A stretch of 64,000 nucleotides of DNA, taken from assembly GCF_029168945.1 (NCBI RefSeq), contig NC_083603.1:9920001-9984000 (forward strand). Direction: 5' to 3'. The stretch comes from Cannabis sativa. Its lineage: Eukaryota > Streptophyta > Magnoliopsida > Rosales > Cannabaceae. Each line of letters begins with the position of its first letter. The first letter of the stretch is position 1. The translations under genes were made by a program, and so were the position numbers. The notes beneath the pieces were generated by a model. That model saw nothing but the letters and a program-made list of their open reading frames with translations. It ran no database searches and had not been told where the DNA came from. Positions 10,948 to 21,839 of this stretch are shown here, in pieces.

Positions 10948-12820
10948 TGTTTGAAATATTTTACCAGGATATAGATTTACTACCATGTATGTTTCATTAA
11001 CATCCTAATATGAATTCTAAAACAATGAAATAAACACATATAAAGTTTAGGAAACCTTACATTGGGTGCAGCGGAATATAATGACTCCTTCCATTCAGAT
11101 CTCTAGCCCTTGATTCCTTTCTGTAGCAGAGCATTATCAAGATCTGAATCTGGATCTCTTTCTCTCCTTCCTTTGATGCTGATTCTCCTTCTTGTTGTTT
11201 AGAATCTCTTACAGTCTTACACACTATGATTGAGATACCACTTGGTGTGTGTGGGCACTACTCTATCACTCAAAGATTTCAAAATTGAAGAAGAAAAGAA
11301 GAGAGAAGGTGGCGGCTAGAAGATTTTCTCTGAAGGAATAAGATGCATCATCTTTTTCCTGAAGCCATCACTACCTATTTATAGGTAACCACCTAGGTTA
11401 GGTTTAGGTTAGATTTATTTGGCATTAAAATAATGAAAAAATAAATGATAAAATCCATTAAGTGTGGCCGGTCATGGGCTTTGGATAATGGGCCTCACTT
11501 ATGCAATTTTGCTGTTTTATCATTTCTGCATCTCATTTTCTCAAAAACGCCAATTTTCAAATTTAACCACTTAAATGCCAATTCCTATTATTTAATAACT
11601 AAAAATTAATTATTAAATAATATTTTCATTTAATATATTTATTAATTAGACATATAAAGTCTCTTAATTAATAAATAAACCTAGAATCTCTTTTCTTTAC
11701 AATTTCGCCCTTGCTTAGTGAAAATTCATAAACTAGACATAGTCTAACTTTAGAATTATAATTGTTAATCAAAATCAATTAACTGAGTCTTACAAGCAGT
11801 ATGGTCTCAACTAGTATGGGGACCTGGGCCTATATTTCCAAGCTTCCAATAAGTCCAACTGAATTTACCAAGTAAATTCCCTAACTTATTAATTCCTTAT
11901 TGAATCCACACTTAGAACTTGGAATTGCACTCTAAGTCATATAGAACGCTCTATATGTTCCACGATATAGATACGTCATTAGTTATCCATTGTTATAATC
12001 CTAATTTGATCAATGACCCTCTAATAGATGATCTACATTGAATAGGCATTAAATTACCGCTACACCTTCAATGTATTTTATCCTTAAAACACTTAGCTCC
12101 GTATAAATGATATTTCAGCGAAGTGAAATGAGATCTCCACCATTTATCTCTGTTTAGCCAAGCTCGAAGGATATCATCGTTTCACTTCTAAATTCCTATA
12201 GAAGTTATAGACTCCATATTTATGTTAGCGCTCCCACTCAATTATACTATCATGTTCCCAAAATGTACTTATCACCCTGACCCAAAAGTAGGCTTAACTA
12301 ACAAATCAAAGAACATGTATAATACTCTTGAGATCGAACCTAACCATATCAGGATTAAGATCATTTGATCTAGGATCAACGGGTGATATTGAATTGAATA
12401 GATATTACGGTAATTTTTAATATATCTAATCAAAGTTCAATATCGGTCCCTTCCGATGTATACTCTATACATCCGATACTGGTAAACTTTGCCAATGCCC
12501 TGGAAAGGACATAACACTTATCCAAGGTGTAAGAATACCTATCGCTGATTATACCATGCTAGTCTAAATCCAGTGTTCTGACAAATCAAGGAATAAACTT
12601 TTAAACACATAATGAAGATTATATTCCACTGTGCTGACAACACTAAAATTATTAACAAATTCATATGTTCTGGACTTAAATAGAATTCATACATTATGTA
12701 TATATAATCATGAAATAAATCATGTGAATCATACAACATAAAATGTTATTTTCAGATCTTTATTAATAAGTAAATTTGATTATATTGAAATGGATTTTAT
12801 TTAGGGCACAAAACCCAACA
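10948..12820 (-). mobile_element. Solo LTR, 1.9-kb Copia family, minus strand
   Basis: This is the reverse complement of the LTR at 28559-30419. It begins TGTTTGAAATATTTTACC and ends GGGCACAAAACCCAACA. The flanking 5 bases are GGATA (10943-10947) and TGATA (12821-12825), one mismatch; the host Copia frame (MDIG) supports GGATA as the original. There is no internal domain, so it is a solo LTR left by recombination. It lies within the Copia RNase H region. Confidence 0.92.
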
Positions 12821-13205
12821 TGATATTGGTTTGAAGTTTGAAAGAACCAAGACTGATGGCAAACATCTAGTCGGATATGTTGATTCTAACTACACTGGAG
12901 ATTTGGATAAGCGTCAATCAACTACTGGTTATGTGTTCACAATGGCAAGAGGACCAGTCTGTTGGAGATCGACATTACAGTCAACTGTAGCTTTGTCTAC
13001 TACAGAGGTAGAATATATGGCTGTAATAGAAGCATTCAAAGAAGCTATTTGGCTTCTTGGGTTGACCAATGATTTGGGTATTGCTCAAAAGAACGTGGAG
13101 ATTTTCTGTGACAGTCAGAGTGCCATTTGTTTGGCAAAGAACCAAGTCCATCATGGTCGCACTAAGCACATCGATGTTCGATTTCATTTTGTTCGTGAAA
13201 TTATT

Positions 13206-15439
13206 TGTAAAGACCGCTTGATTTAGATTTAGAAATTCGCAGATAATTAGAGTTTAATTATGAAAATTATTTATTTATATTTAAATAATTATTTATGTTG
13301 ATCTATTTGAATTCAGAATGCATTTTATATGTTATATAGTGAAATTTCATAATTTTGTATTTTCGGTGCCCAGTAACATGGAACGCGGTGTATGGCTGAG
13401 TAGAATCACAATTTAGTATTTTAGTATAGCGGGATGGTTTTGTAGACATTGGGAATGTCAGGAGTGGTCAGGAATTTAGAATTTCCCAAAATACCCTTAA
13501 GTGCTTTTTAACCCTTTTAGTGTGGGAGGGGCAAAATGGTCTTTTTGCCCATTTATATTATGTCCTTTAGTGGACTTTATTTTAAGTCAATAATCAAATT
13601 TTTAAGTAAATAATAGGCTGATTATATTATGTAATCAAGTCATTTTATCATTTTATCAAAAATCAAAAGAAAGGAAAAATCATTTCATTTTCAAAGCTTT
13701 TTCTCTATCTCTCTCTTTCAGCCCCCTTTGTGCAGCAAGGGTTTGGTGTTTTCTTTGTGAATTCAAGCTGATTTTGAGGGAAATCCAAGTTCTAGGTATA
13801 GCTCTTGCACCCTCTCTTTAGTTTCTTGTAATTTAAGAAAGTTAATGTTTTGGATGCCTTGAGTTTATGCTTGCTGTGATTTCTGTGGTTGATTGTTGTT
13901 GTGTTCAGAGGTTAAAGCATGTTTGTTTGTGTTGATTTAATCAGGTTATAGTGGTTGTTGGTTGGATTTGAGTAGGTTTGGATTTTAAACTCAAAACTTT
14001 AGTTTTATGGTAAAATGGTGATTTAGCTACTGTGGTGGTTGTTTGTGTTGGGTTTGTTTTCTGAGGTTATATTATGATTTTATAAGGTGAATTAAGCAAT
14101 TTTTGATAGCTAATTTGTGGGATGAGCAAGCTTGAGTTTTTGAACTCAAGCTTGGCTCATCAATGGTGATTTTTGTATTTGTGCATGAAGCCTTGTTTTG
14201 TTGCTTTAGAAATGATCTTTGGGGTCTAATTAGCAGGTCTGGAAAGTTTGAATTGGTTTGGGATTGAATTGGTCGAGTTATGAAATTTTGAAAAATTCTT
14301 GCACTGAACCGGAATTCCGGTTCAGGGAGGCCTGTAGGAACCGGTCTACCAGTTGGCTTCCAGGAACTTTTCCCAGAACCAGAATTTCGGTTGGGGAACT
14401 GGTCTACCGGTTGGGGCAGTTTTGGGAATCCTAGTTTTTCCCATTTTTGTGTTATTTAGGGTATTGCCATGCTATTCATCGATAAGGAAACTTTTAGTTT
14501 CAAGTTTAAGTCCCCGGGAAGTGATTTAGCATGTCACTTATCAGTGTTGTGATTGATGTGATTTAGGAGCCTGTAATTCGCCGAGCAGTTTGTTCCACTC
14601 AAGTTGACCGGCACACCTGAATTCGAAATCGAGGTAAGATTAGTATATCAGTATGCATATGTATTTACATGTTTAGCGTGCATGTTAGGAAGCCTGTTAG
14701 ATTACATTAGATATGTATGTTGGCTTCGTACCATTCGACAGTATCACATCGGTACGGCTAGAGTATGACTAGCGTACCGAGTATAGGCTGATATTATGGT
14801 CGATGGTACCGTACTGTTTGACAGTATCACATCGGTATGGTCAGAGTATGACTGACATACCGAGTATAGGCTGATACAGTAACACATCGGTACGACTAGA
14901 GTATGACTAGCGTACCGAGTATAGGCTGTTACGATGTCAAAAGTACTATCGTACGAACTTTCAAGACTCAGTATCGTGTGGGACACAGGGATTAGGGTTG
15001 TGGTCAGGGGTATGGGTGTTCGATCATAACCCGGGATATATGTATGTTATATGATTTATGCTTTTCTTACTGAGTCTGTCGACTCACAGTGCTATGTTTG
15101 TGTGTAGGTAAGAGCAAGGCCAAAGCTGAGGAACCGTGAGGACAAGTAGATGGAGGTTATACATGTCGGGGCAGTTAGGCCTGGAGCGTACGATCCTCGG
15201 GACATCAGGGCTTTTGTAGTTAGTCGCTGGGCGACAAATATTTTGTATTGAAAGCAAACTTTTTGTAAAGTGTTATGTAAATGGGATCCCAAAGTATTTT
15301 GTATGCCATAATACTAATATTTAATTAAATAAGCAAGATTTTAATTAATCACGATTTTCATAAACCTCGTTGATTAGCAACGAGCTGGACAGTACGTTTA
15401 AAATCACGTTAACATGCCTATGCTAGTTAGGGTGTTACG
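13206..15439 (+). mobile_element. Solo LTR of the TGTAAAGACCGC family (copy A)
   Basis: It runs from TGTAAAGACCGCTTG to GGGTGTTACG, flanked by TTATT on both sides (13201-13205 and 15440-15444). The last base should be A (TTACA), so one end mutation is present. It is homologous throughout to copy B at 31644-34030. Inside are a CT-rich leader-like stretch near 13700, GC-rich palindromes at 14303-14420, a tandem repeat at 14740-14940 and a conserved end with AACGAGCTG. It has no coding capacity. The 5-bp duplication and TG...CA ends mark it as an LTR; the superfamily is probably Ty3/gypsy but this is not proven. Confidence 0.9.
14740..14945 (+). repeat. Tandem repeat array in solo LTR copy A
   Basis: Three units carry the core CACATCGGTACG/ATGG, AGAGTATGACT, ACCGAGTATAGGCTG. 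They start at about 14747, 14827 and 14884. Spacing is irregular because the linkers differ. The same array, expanded and changed, is in copy B at about 33206-33530. Confidence 0.85.
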
Positions 15440-15759
15440 TTATTGATGAAGGGAATGTTATTCTCCAGAAAGTCAGAATTGTAGACAACCCTACAGATAT
15501 GCTTACAAAGGTGGTTACAGGGATCAAGTTTCAACACTGTTTGAACTTGATTAACATCTCTTGGACTTAGAGCGCCTAGGGCGCATGTGGAGGCAGCATT
15601 TTTTGGTTTGGTTTTTTCGCCAAGGTGGAGATTATTGGATTTGGTTCAAAAGTCAAATTGTCTTGAAGTTGCAAATATATTGTTCAACTTTCAAGAGATT
15701 TGGAACTTGTTATTTACCACATTTGTCAATGAAGCTATGCAATAGCTATTGACTTATGC

Positions 15760-15875
15760 TCTCTCATTTATTACATATGGTTAGAACTATCTCTCATCTA
15801 TTACATATGGTTGGAACTATCTCTCATTAATTACATATGGTTGGGTAATGAACTACCTCTCATTATTATATATTG
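15760..15875 (+). repeat. About 32-bp tandem repeat in the LTR
   Basis: Units of CTCTCAT, WATTACATATGGTT and GGAACTAT occur three times, with a fourth diverged unit after an insertion of GGGTAATGAACTAC. Confidence 0.8.
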
Positions 15876-15989
15876 TTGGGAGATGTTTTCCTTCTATAAA
15901 TATAGAGCTCTTTGAAGAGCATTTGCAATTTTCGGTGTGAACAATTTGGTCGGTACCATTTCGGTGTACAACTTGGTACAATCGGGTTC

Positions 15990-15992
<3 letters not shown>

Positions 15993-16044
<52 letters not shown>
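15993..16044 (+). repeat. GA microsatellite
   Basis: About 26 uninterrupted GA units in the transcribed part of the LTR. Confidence 0.95.
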
Positions 16045-16046
<2 letters not shown>

Positions 16047-16244
16047 CTGTATAGCTAAACTTTGGGAAACACTTGAGAATTATTATTGTAAGAAATCTGT
16101 ATTTGTATTTTATATATTTTTTACTCAGATTAATAATATTAGTTGCCTCCCCGAACCACATAATTCTATGTGTTTTATTATTTACGGTTTGATATAGATA
16201 TTTATCGCTATTTTCACTCTTTGTTGCTTCCGCGCAGTACAACA

Positions 16245-16792
16245 CTCCTCTTTATTTTTGGCAAAAGTATGTTTACCATGCACCCCACACAATACACATA
16301 CACACATTTATTAGAAAAAAAGAGTAGAATTATAAATTCTCTTAATGCGAAACCAGACGAAAAGATCACCCTAATTATTAAAACATGATAAACATAAAAG
16401 TAAGAAATGTTTCACGTGCTTCTTCTTTTTGATGGATTAGGCACTGTTTGTTTAAAAGACCAGACAGATCACATTCGATAGTAACACGTGTTATTTAATT
16501 AAGCAGTGTTCATCTGTTAGATAAGATAGGAGCACAAGCATATATTTTTAATTTCTTTTAATTTGTAGCCCCTACAACTCGCTCCATCATATACATTATT
16601 TTAGCTAAGTTATTTAATGGCTGAAAAACGACATAGCACCCTAAACTTCTTTCTGACCATTCTACTGAAAATTGAGATTGACATAAAAGGAAAATAGCTA
16701 AGACATATTTACATTCTTTCTAGAACTTATAAAGAAAGATGCAACAAAATTGACCTTCACTGCTTGAAGTTCAATTAACAGAGGTTCCATCT
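16245..16792. other. Intergenic, includes the IQM 3' UTR
   Basis: No gene is seen. The part nearest 16792 must hold the 3' UTR and polyadenylation region of the minus-strand IQM gene. Confidence 0.4.
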
Positions 16793-19613
16793 TCAACATT
16801 CAGACTCTTTGGGCGATACAAGACCGGCTGCTCGCCTGAATGCTGATGGTGTTGGGGGAGTTCTGGGAGACAGGTTAACAAACTCCAGGGCTTGTACTCT
16901 CACTTCTACAGGGTAGTCTGCAACACAACCGATTCTTGGGCCAGCTCCGGTTGACCATTTTAGTGAGAGCTGATTCCCTAACTGATAAGATTTGGCTGCC
17001 TTCTTTGAATTAATTCTTTCCAATAATTTGGCTTTTGGAACCTCAGCTCTTGGACTCTGAAGACCACCAGATAATGTCCTCTTGTAATTGCTTTTTGTTT
17101 CAATCTGGGAAGGTTTGGTAGATTGAGGTGATGAGGTACTCTGTGGTTCTTCTGGAGCTTTGACCTCGGCAGTTTCAGAGGCTGTTAAATTATCGAGCAC
17201 AGTCCCAGCTGTCCTCACCTTGCTCTCGTCATATGTATCTGAATCTTCATTTGCCTTGCGTATCTGAAGACAAGGATGGCAAAAATATCATCAGCCAAAA
17301 CAGAAAGAATCTAAAATAACATGGACGTGGAAATTCATTTAACTGAAAATTTGGCCAACGCATTAGCACCACTTGTCACATACATATTGGGTGAAAAGAT
17401 TCACGGAAATACTAAACTATTGTTTTACCAATCATCATTGTCCAAACTTGTTTCTACTAATAACATCAAGCCTTTCGATTCGAGACCACTAACTAAGCAG
17501 TAAGGTCAGACTAAAGTATTACCTGGACTTCATTAAGGTTCACTCCATTTTCTTTGAGAATTGATAAGAAGGTGTCCAAACGATCATCTGTTGGTCGATA
17601 GTGGCCACTATATGCAGAAATGGACTGAAAAGTCAAAGCAATTGTTGATTAGACACCATAAATCAGAACAATAAGAACTTTGATTCGGTATTGCTAATAT
17701 GTCTAGTTTGTATAAAGAGATAGAAGGTTCAAAAAAATAAATAAGGGTAACGGTTCAATTTAAACACGTCAAATATAAATAATGCATTACTCAGCACAAG
17801 CGAATTAATTTCATGCATAATAAAATTCTTCTAATGTATACCTTCAGCGTCCCAAGCTCTGCTTCTAGTCTCCCTGCAGCTAAGGTAGCCCCCCCAGCCA
17901 AGAAGCTAGAATGATGAAATACCCCTTTCTTTTTCTGAAAAATATGAAAAAGGAATCAGTGTTTCAGGAAAGACAATTCAAGCTCTGAAAACTGAACAAA
18001 TTTTCTTTAAAATGAAAAATATAAGTCATCTCATGAGTCATTTCGTTTTTTTTTTTTTTGTATTCTCACCTCGCCAGCATACAGTTGCTTAAAGGTGCTC
18101 ATAACAAATATCCACTTGGCCCCTTCCTGTCCTTCTTTTGTATCAAGGAGCTCTCCAGTTTGTTTGTGAATAATCTTTCCCTCCACAACAATGTATTCGT
18201 AATGTTCTCTCTCTTGCTAAAATCAGAACAAGCCAAAAAGATAAAAAGGAGTAAGTATAACTCAGTACAGCAGGAACTGGGGTTATAAGCTCATAAACTA
18301 TGCATAAGATCAATCTGATCCTCTTTAGAACTTACAGGTCCAAGATATTTGATGCATTGTTGCCTAAGCTTTGATCTAGGACATTTTTCGAGGTCAATCT
18401 CTTTACCATCTCCTATGTCCAACCTACCAGACAAAATAACAATATAATTTACAAGATGAATCCGAGTACTGCTAAATCCATTACACAACTATAGAGATAA
18501 TATATGAAATGGTAAATCTTCTCACCAGTAAAAGAATGGCTGACCAGCATCTGCTTTACACCACTCCTTGTAGTACAGATGCAAGCTATGACCATACCTA
18601 TGCCTTGGATCAATCTACATAAATTATTGACAAGTATAAATACAAATCCAAAGTCATAAATACAGTAATAATATGGTTGAAATTGAAAGCTTCAAATTAA
18701 GCGAAAAACCAGATCATTCGACACATCAAAAAGGCCAAAACAATAAAAAATAATATAAGAAAGTCATTACAGCTTCAATCCAATGTTGGAAAGCCAGTTT
18801 TTGTGCTTTGGCGTCTTTAGACAAACCCTTTCCCACCTGGACAAAAAAGTCAAAGATTTCATAACTATTAATCACGGCAAAACTCATTCATAGCCGACTT
18901 CTTGTAAAAATAATAGTAGCCAAACGACAAGAAAAATTCAAAACCCACAAATATATTCCCTCATATTGTTCTGTATAATCAATCCAAACCCAATATAGCT
19001 TTAACAAAATAAATAAACCATACCTTAGAAGCATTTAAGCTAACACGATTCCACCTTTCAGCAGCGGTTTCAGGTTTTGAGAAATTGAAGAACGAAATCG
19101 TACTGTGATTCAGTCTAACGTAGTCCAAAGCTTGCCACCTACAGAAGAATTTAACATTTCTCTTCAATTAATTTCCCTAAAAAGAAAAGCTAAAATAATC
19201 GTTATCGTACTACTTGAACTGAAAACAGAGAAAAAGAGAGTGAGATTTCACGAACTTTACCAGAGCTCTTCCGCCACAACGGCAGTGTCCGCTAACCTAC
19301 GCCGTATGCGATAACCCCTATAAACCTTCTGAAGTTTCACCGCAGCACTAGCTGACTCCTCACGCGTCGTCGAATCGCCGTCGACTACAGGAGCCTCGCT
19401 GCCATTTGAAGTAACATGCTGATCATGGACAGTCAAAGGAGATTCTGAGGCAGACATTCTAGGGCTGAGAAAGCCTAGGGAACGAGAGTCGGAGGAGGAA
19501 ATGCTCAAGTCCCCGAGTGAGTATGGGAATGGCGGAGAAGACTTTGACTGGAGCTCGAAGCTCGAGAGCGACTGAGATTGTTGAACAACTTCCATTGAAA
19601 AAGAATCGGTCAA
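16793..19613 (-). CDS. IQM: IQ-motif calmodulin-binding protein of the plant IQM family, nine exons
   Basis: The exons on the minus strand are 19613-19261, 19138-19024, 18836-18771, 18614-18526, 18423-18336, 18216-18070, 17934-17842, 17624-17523 and 17263-16793. All borders are GT-AG and the total is 1524 bp, exactly 507 codons plus TGA. The N-terminal 85 residues are serine-rich and probably disordered. An IQ motif follows at about residues 90-109 ([20 protein letters not shown]), which in this family binds Ca2+-free calmodulin. The conserved IQM core follows: [66 protein letters not shown] and [12 protein letters not shown]. The C-terminus has [18 protein letters not shown] and [20 protein letters not shown] proteins act in calcium signalling and stress or light responses; which paralogue this is cannot be told. 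An alternative start is Met7 (19595). No damage is seen; it is the only complete gene here. Confidence 0.95.
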
Positions 19614-19860
19614 AGAAACGACTGAGTGAAACTATTCCAAAACTCGGTCCGAGTCACCGAGGATTCTAGAGAGAGAAAGTCCACGGCCGGAAAAATAAAA
19701 TAAACGAATGGTGTTTATAGAGAGAGAAAGCTCTTCTTCAGTTTTCTGGACTGGATTTTCGAGGGTTATTTAACCGGGAAAAAAATAATTAATAAAATTA
19801 AAAAAAAAATTGAAAACGATAGGGCCTTGTGTCGGTGTGAGAGCCACGCGCTGAGCTCAG
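19614..19860 (-). promoter_or_regulatory. 5' UTR and proximal promoter of the IQM gene
   Basis: Read on the minus strand, the region just upstream of the ATG has two CT-rich blocks (complement of GAGAGAGAAAG at about 19670 and 19720), typical of plant 5' UTRs. A weak TATA-like GGTTAAATAACC sits at about 19764-19775. The transcription start is not determined. Confidence 0.35.
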
Positions 19861-20905
19861 AGAAAAGAATTGGCAATTGGGGTGCTGAGCTGGTTAAATA
19901 AATAATAATGAGATAGAAAAGGAAAGGCATTTATTATAATGGTAGTAAGTAAGTAGTTAGAATGAAAAATAAAAATAATAAGGAAATTGTAGTATTTTTT
20001 TTGGCTTATTGAGTGAGACACTTTTTTTTCTTTCTTCATTTCGTTTATTTTTTCTAAGAAGAACAAAATGGGTTATCTTTAAAAGTAGTGAAAGATATTG
20101 ACATAATTGACTGTGAATCACGTGGTGGGATTATGAGAGTGGAAAAAGCTACGAAATTGTTTGTGAAGTCAATATGAGTATGTAGAGCAAATAAGTTACC
20201 AAATCATTCATGGTCTTCATGAATTTCAGAATAATAATAATAATAATAAATTGTATGAATTTTCGACGTAGGTGAAGTAATTTTAACAAAATTTTGGGAA
20301 AAAAACGTGATTTTAAATAATAATGAAATTTCGTACGAGTCTTCCTAACTCGGTTGGTGTATGTAGGAGGAGTAGGAGTAGAGAGTTTTAAGGTTATAAA
20401 GCTTGAGTTAGCAAGAGCAGTACATATGGACGGTCCGGCCCATATATATAAACTCCATTTGATTTTTACAAAAATACTAAATTTTGAGTGAAAGTTTACA
20501 TAAGTGTGTTCATTCAATTCAATTTGAACTATTTTGCTCATAGTGTATCCGATTTGCACTAAGTGCAGATTTAATATTTGAGATCCAATCTAATTCGCAC
20601 AATAGCTCGAATCCAAAATTAAATTGGTTATTCTAAATTTGTTACTTTTCAATATTAAATTATTTAATATTTATGAAAAAAAAAATATTTTTTTTCACAT
20701 AATTAACAATAAAATAAAATAAATTATTGTTATTTTATGTATCCAACAACAAATTAGAATAAATAAAACAACAAATAACAAATTTAAAGGAAGAAAAAAA
20801 ATTATATGTATAAAGAAATGTTTAATTTTGTTTTAAATTGTATGTAAAAAAATTATATATAAGAATAAAATATACATGATCTATTAAGTTTTGAAATATA
20901 TTTGT
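19861..20905. other. Intergenic region upstream of the IQM gene
   Basis: AT-rich sequence with an AAT microsatellite at about 20230-20250. The open frame at 20149-20559 has no recognisable similarity and is rejected as a gene. Distal IQM promoter elements may lie here. Confidence 0.4.
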
Positions 20906-21834
20906 TGTAACGTCCTCGCTTCAAGCCAACATTGGGCCCTTACACCCACGGAATGAATGACTCTTATACACGAGTACGTCACTCTGGCTGCTTCATGGAC
21001 TGATGACTGACCCTACAGACCAACACGAGTGTTTCCAGCATGCTTTGTCCTCACTTGCACGCTTCCTGGGAAAACTTCCCAGGCTGAAATTGCTCCAGGC
21101 CAAACACGCTTAATTGTGGAGTTCTTTCGAGATGGGCTACCGAAAAATAAGATGCACCTTGTTGATATAGGTAATACCAATCAATCTATTTAAGCCCTCT
21201 TCAACTGTGTAGTCCCATACCTACACAGTCTCAGAATCATCTCATTTGACCTTCCCCAGGCGGTGTGGGATTGCACAGCTTACCCGGTATTTCCCCTTAC
21301 GGATCACAAGACTACTGACTGTCACAATCACCCCCCCCCCCTTACGAGGTCCGACGTCCTCGTTGACCACACTTCCAGCTGGGTCAAGGCTCTGATACCA
21401 TTTGTAATATCCTCGCTTCAAGCCTCAATTGGGCCCTTACACCCACGGAATGAATGGCTCTTATACACGAGTACGTCACTCTGGCTGCTTCATGGACTGG
21501 TGACTGACCCTACAAACCAACACGAGTGTTTCCAGCATGCTTTGTCCTCACTCGCACGCTTCCAGGGAAAACTTCCCAAGAGGTCACCCATCCTGAAATT
21601 GCTCTGTGCCCAAGACGCTTAATCTGCAGTTCTTTCGAGATGGGCTACCGAAAAACAAGATGCACCTTGTTGATATAGGTAATACCAATCAATCCATTTA
21701 AGCCCTCTTCAACTGTGTAGTCCCATACCTACACAGTCTCAGAATCATCCCACTTGACCTTCCCCAGGCGGTGTGGGATTGCACAGCTTACCCGGTATTT
21801 CCCCTTACGGATCACGGGACTACTGACTGTCACA
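20906..21834 (-). mobile_element. Complete Cassandra TRIM with 5S rRNA-like LTRs
   Basis: Two direct LTRs (20906-21325, 420 bp; 21403-21834, 432 bp) flank a 77-bp internal domain. TTTGT occurs on both sides (20901-20905 and 21835-21839). The complement of GGCTCTGATACCA (21388-21400) is the initiator-tRNA-Met primer-binding site, so the element reads on the minus strand and 21403-21834 is its 5' LTR. A run of 11 C at 21331-21341 is the polypurine tract on the other strand. The LTRs contain a segment whose complement resembles 5S rRNA (GGATGGGTGACCTCTTGGGAAG and neighbouring AAGCGT). Cassandra elements are non-coding and are known for this 5S-like RNA polymerase III promoter in the LTR. Confidence 0.95.
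21555..21650 (-). promoter_or_regulatory. 5S rRNA-like segment in the Cassandra 5' LTR
   Basis: The complement of GGTCACCCATCC (21582-21593) is the C-box core of the 5S internal promoter, and the complement of CAAGACGCTTAA (21611-21622) resembles the A-box region. The equivalent part of the other LTR (about 21070-21140) has lost the C-box core by a deletion. Confidence 0.8.
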
Positions 21835-21839
21835 TTTGT

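Larger units (their letters stand above)
9826..15570 (+). pseudogene. Copia pol pseudogene split by two solo LTRs
   Basis: The Copia reverse transcriptase/RNase H lies in three pieces: 9826-10947, 12821-13205 and 15440-15570. The first has KKVIDCKWVCAKKEG, LDVKTSFLHGTLDEEIYMSQ, an intact YVDD near 10479-10490, and ILGMEITRNR. The second resumes with GLKFERTKTDGKHLVGYVDS and STTGYVF and ends KHIDVRFHFVREI. The third has VDNPTDMLTKVVTG and a TAG at 15568-15570. Stops interrupt the first piece (for example after GHEN at 10307-10309 and shortly after GLKQSP). Gag, protease and integrase are absent. The reading frame continues across each insertion, which proves that the LTRs inserted later. The style is Tork/Tnt1-like. 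Confidence 0.9.
15617..16244 (+). mobile_element. Polypurine tract and 3' LTR of the split Copia element
   Basis: CCAAGGTGGAGAT at 15620-15632 is a typical Tork-type polypurine tract. The LTR starts TATTGGATTTGG at 15633 (canonical TG changed to TA) and ends about CAGTACAACA at 16244. It holds a tandem repeat of CTCTCATYWATTACATATGG, a TATA-like TATAAATATAG near 15896 and a GA microsatellite. The exact 3' boundary is an estimate because no partner LTR or target duplication is available. Confidence 0.7.

Noticed and set aside
14740..14945. CRISPR-like spaced repeats
   Set aside because: They are tandem units within a plant LTR with irregular spacing, and the same array recurs in a homologous LTR.
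17321..17503. Plus-strand open frame inside the IQM gene
   Set aside because: It lies in an intron of the minus-strand gene and has no similarity.
20149..20559. Minus-strand open frame of 136 residues upstream of the IQM gene
   Set aside because: Composition is that of AT-rich non-coding DNA, and no family similarity was recognised.
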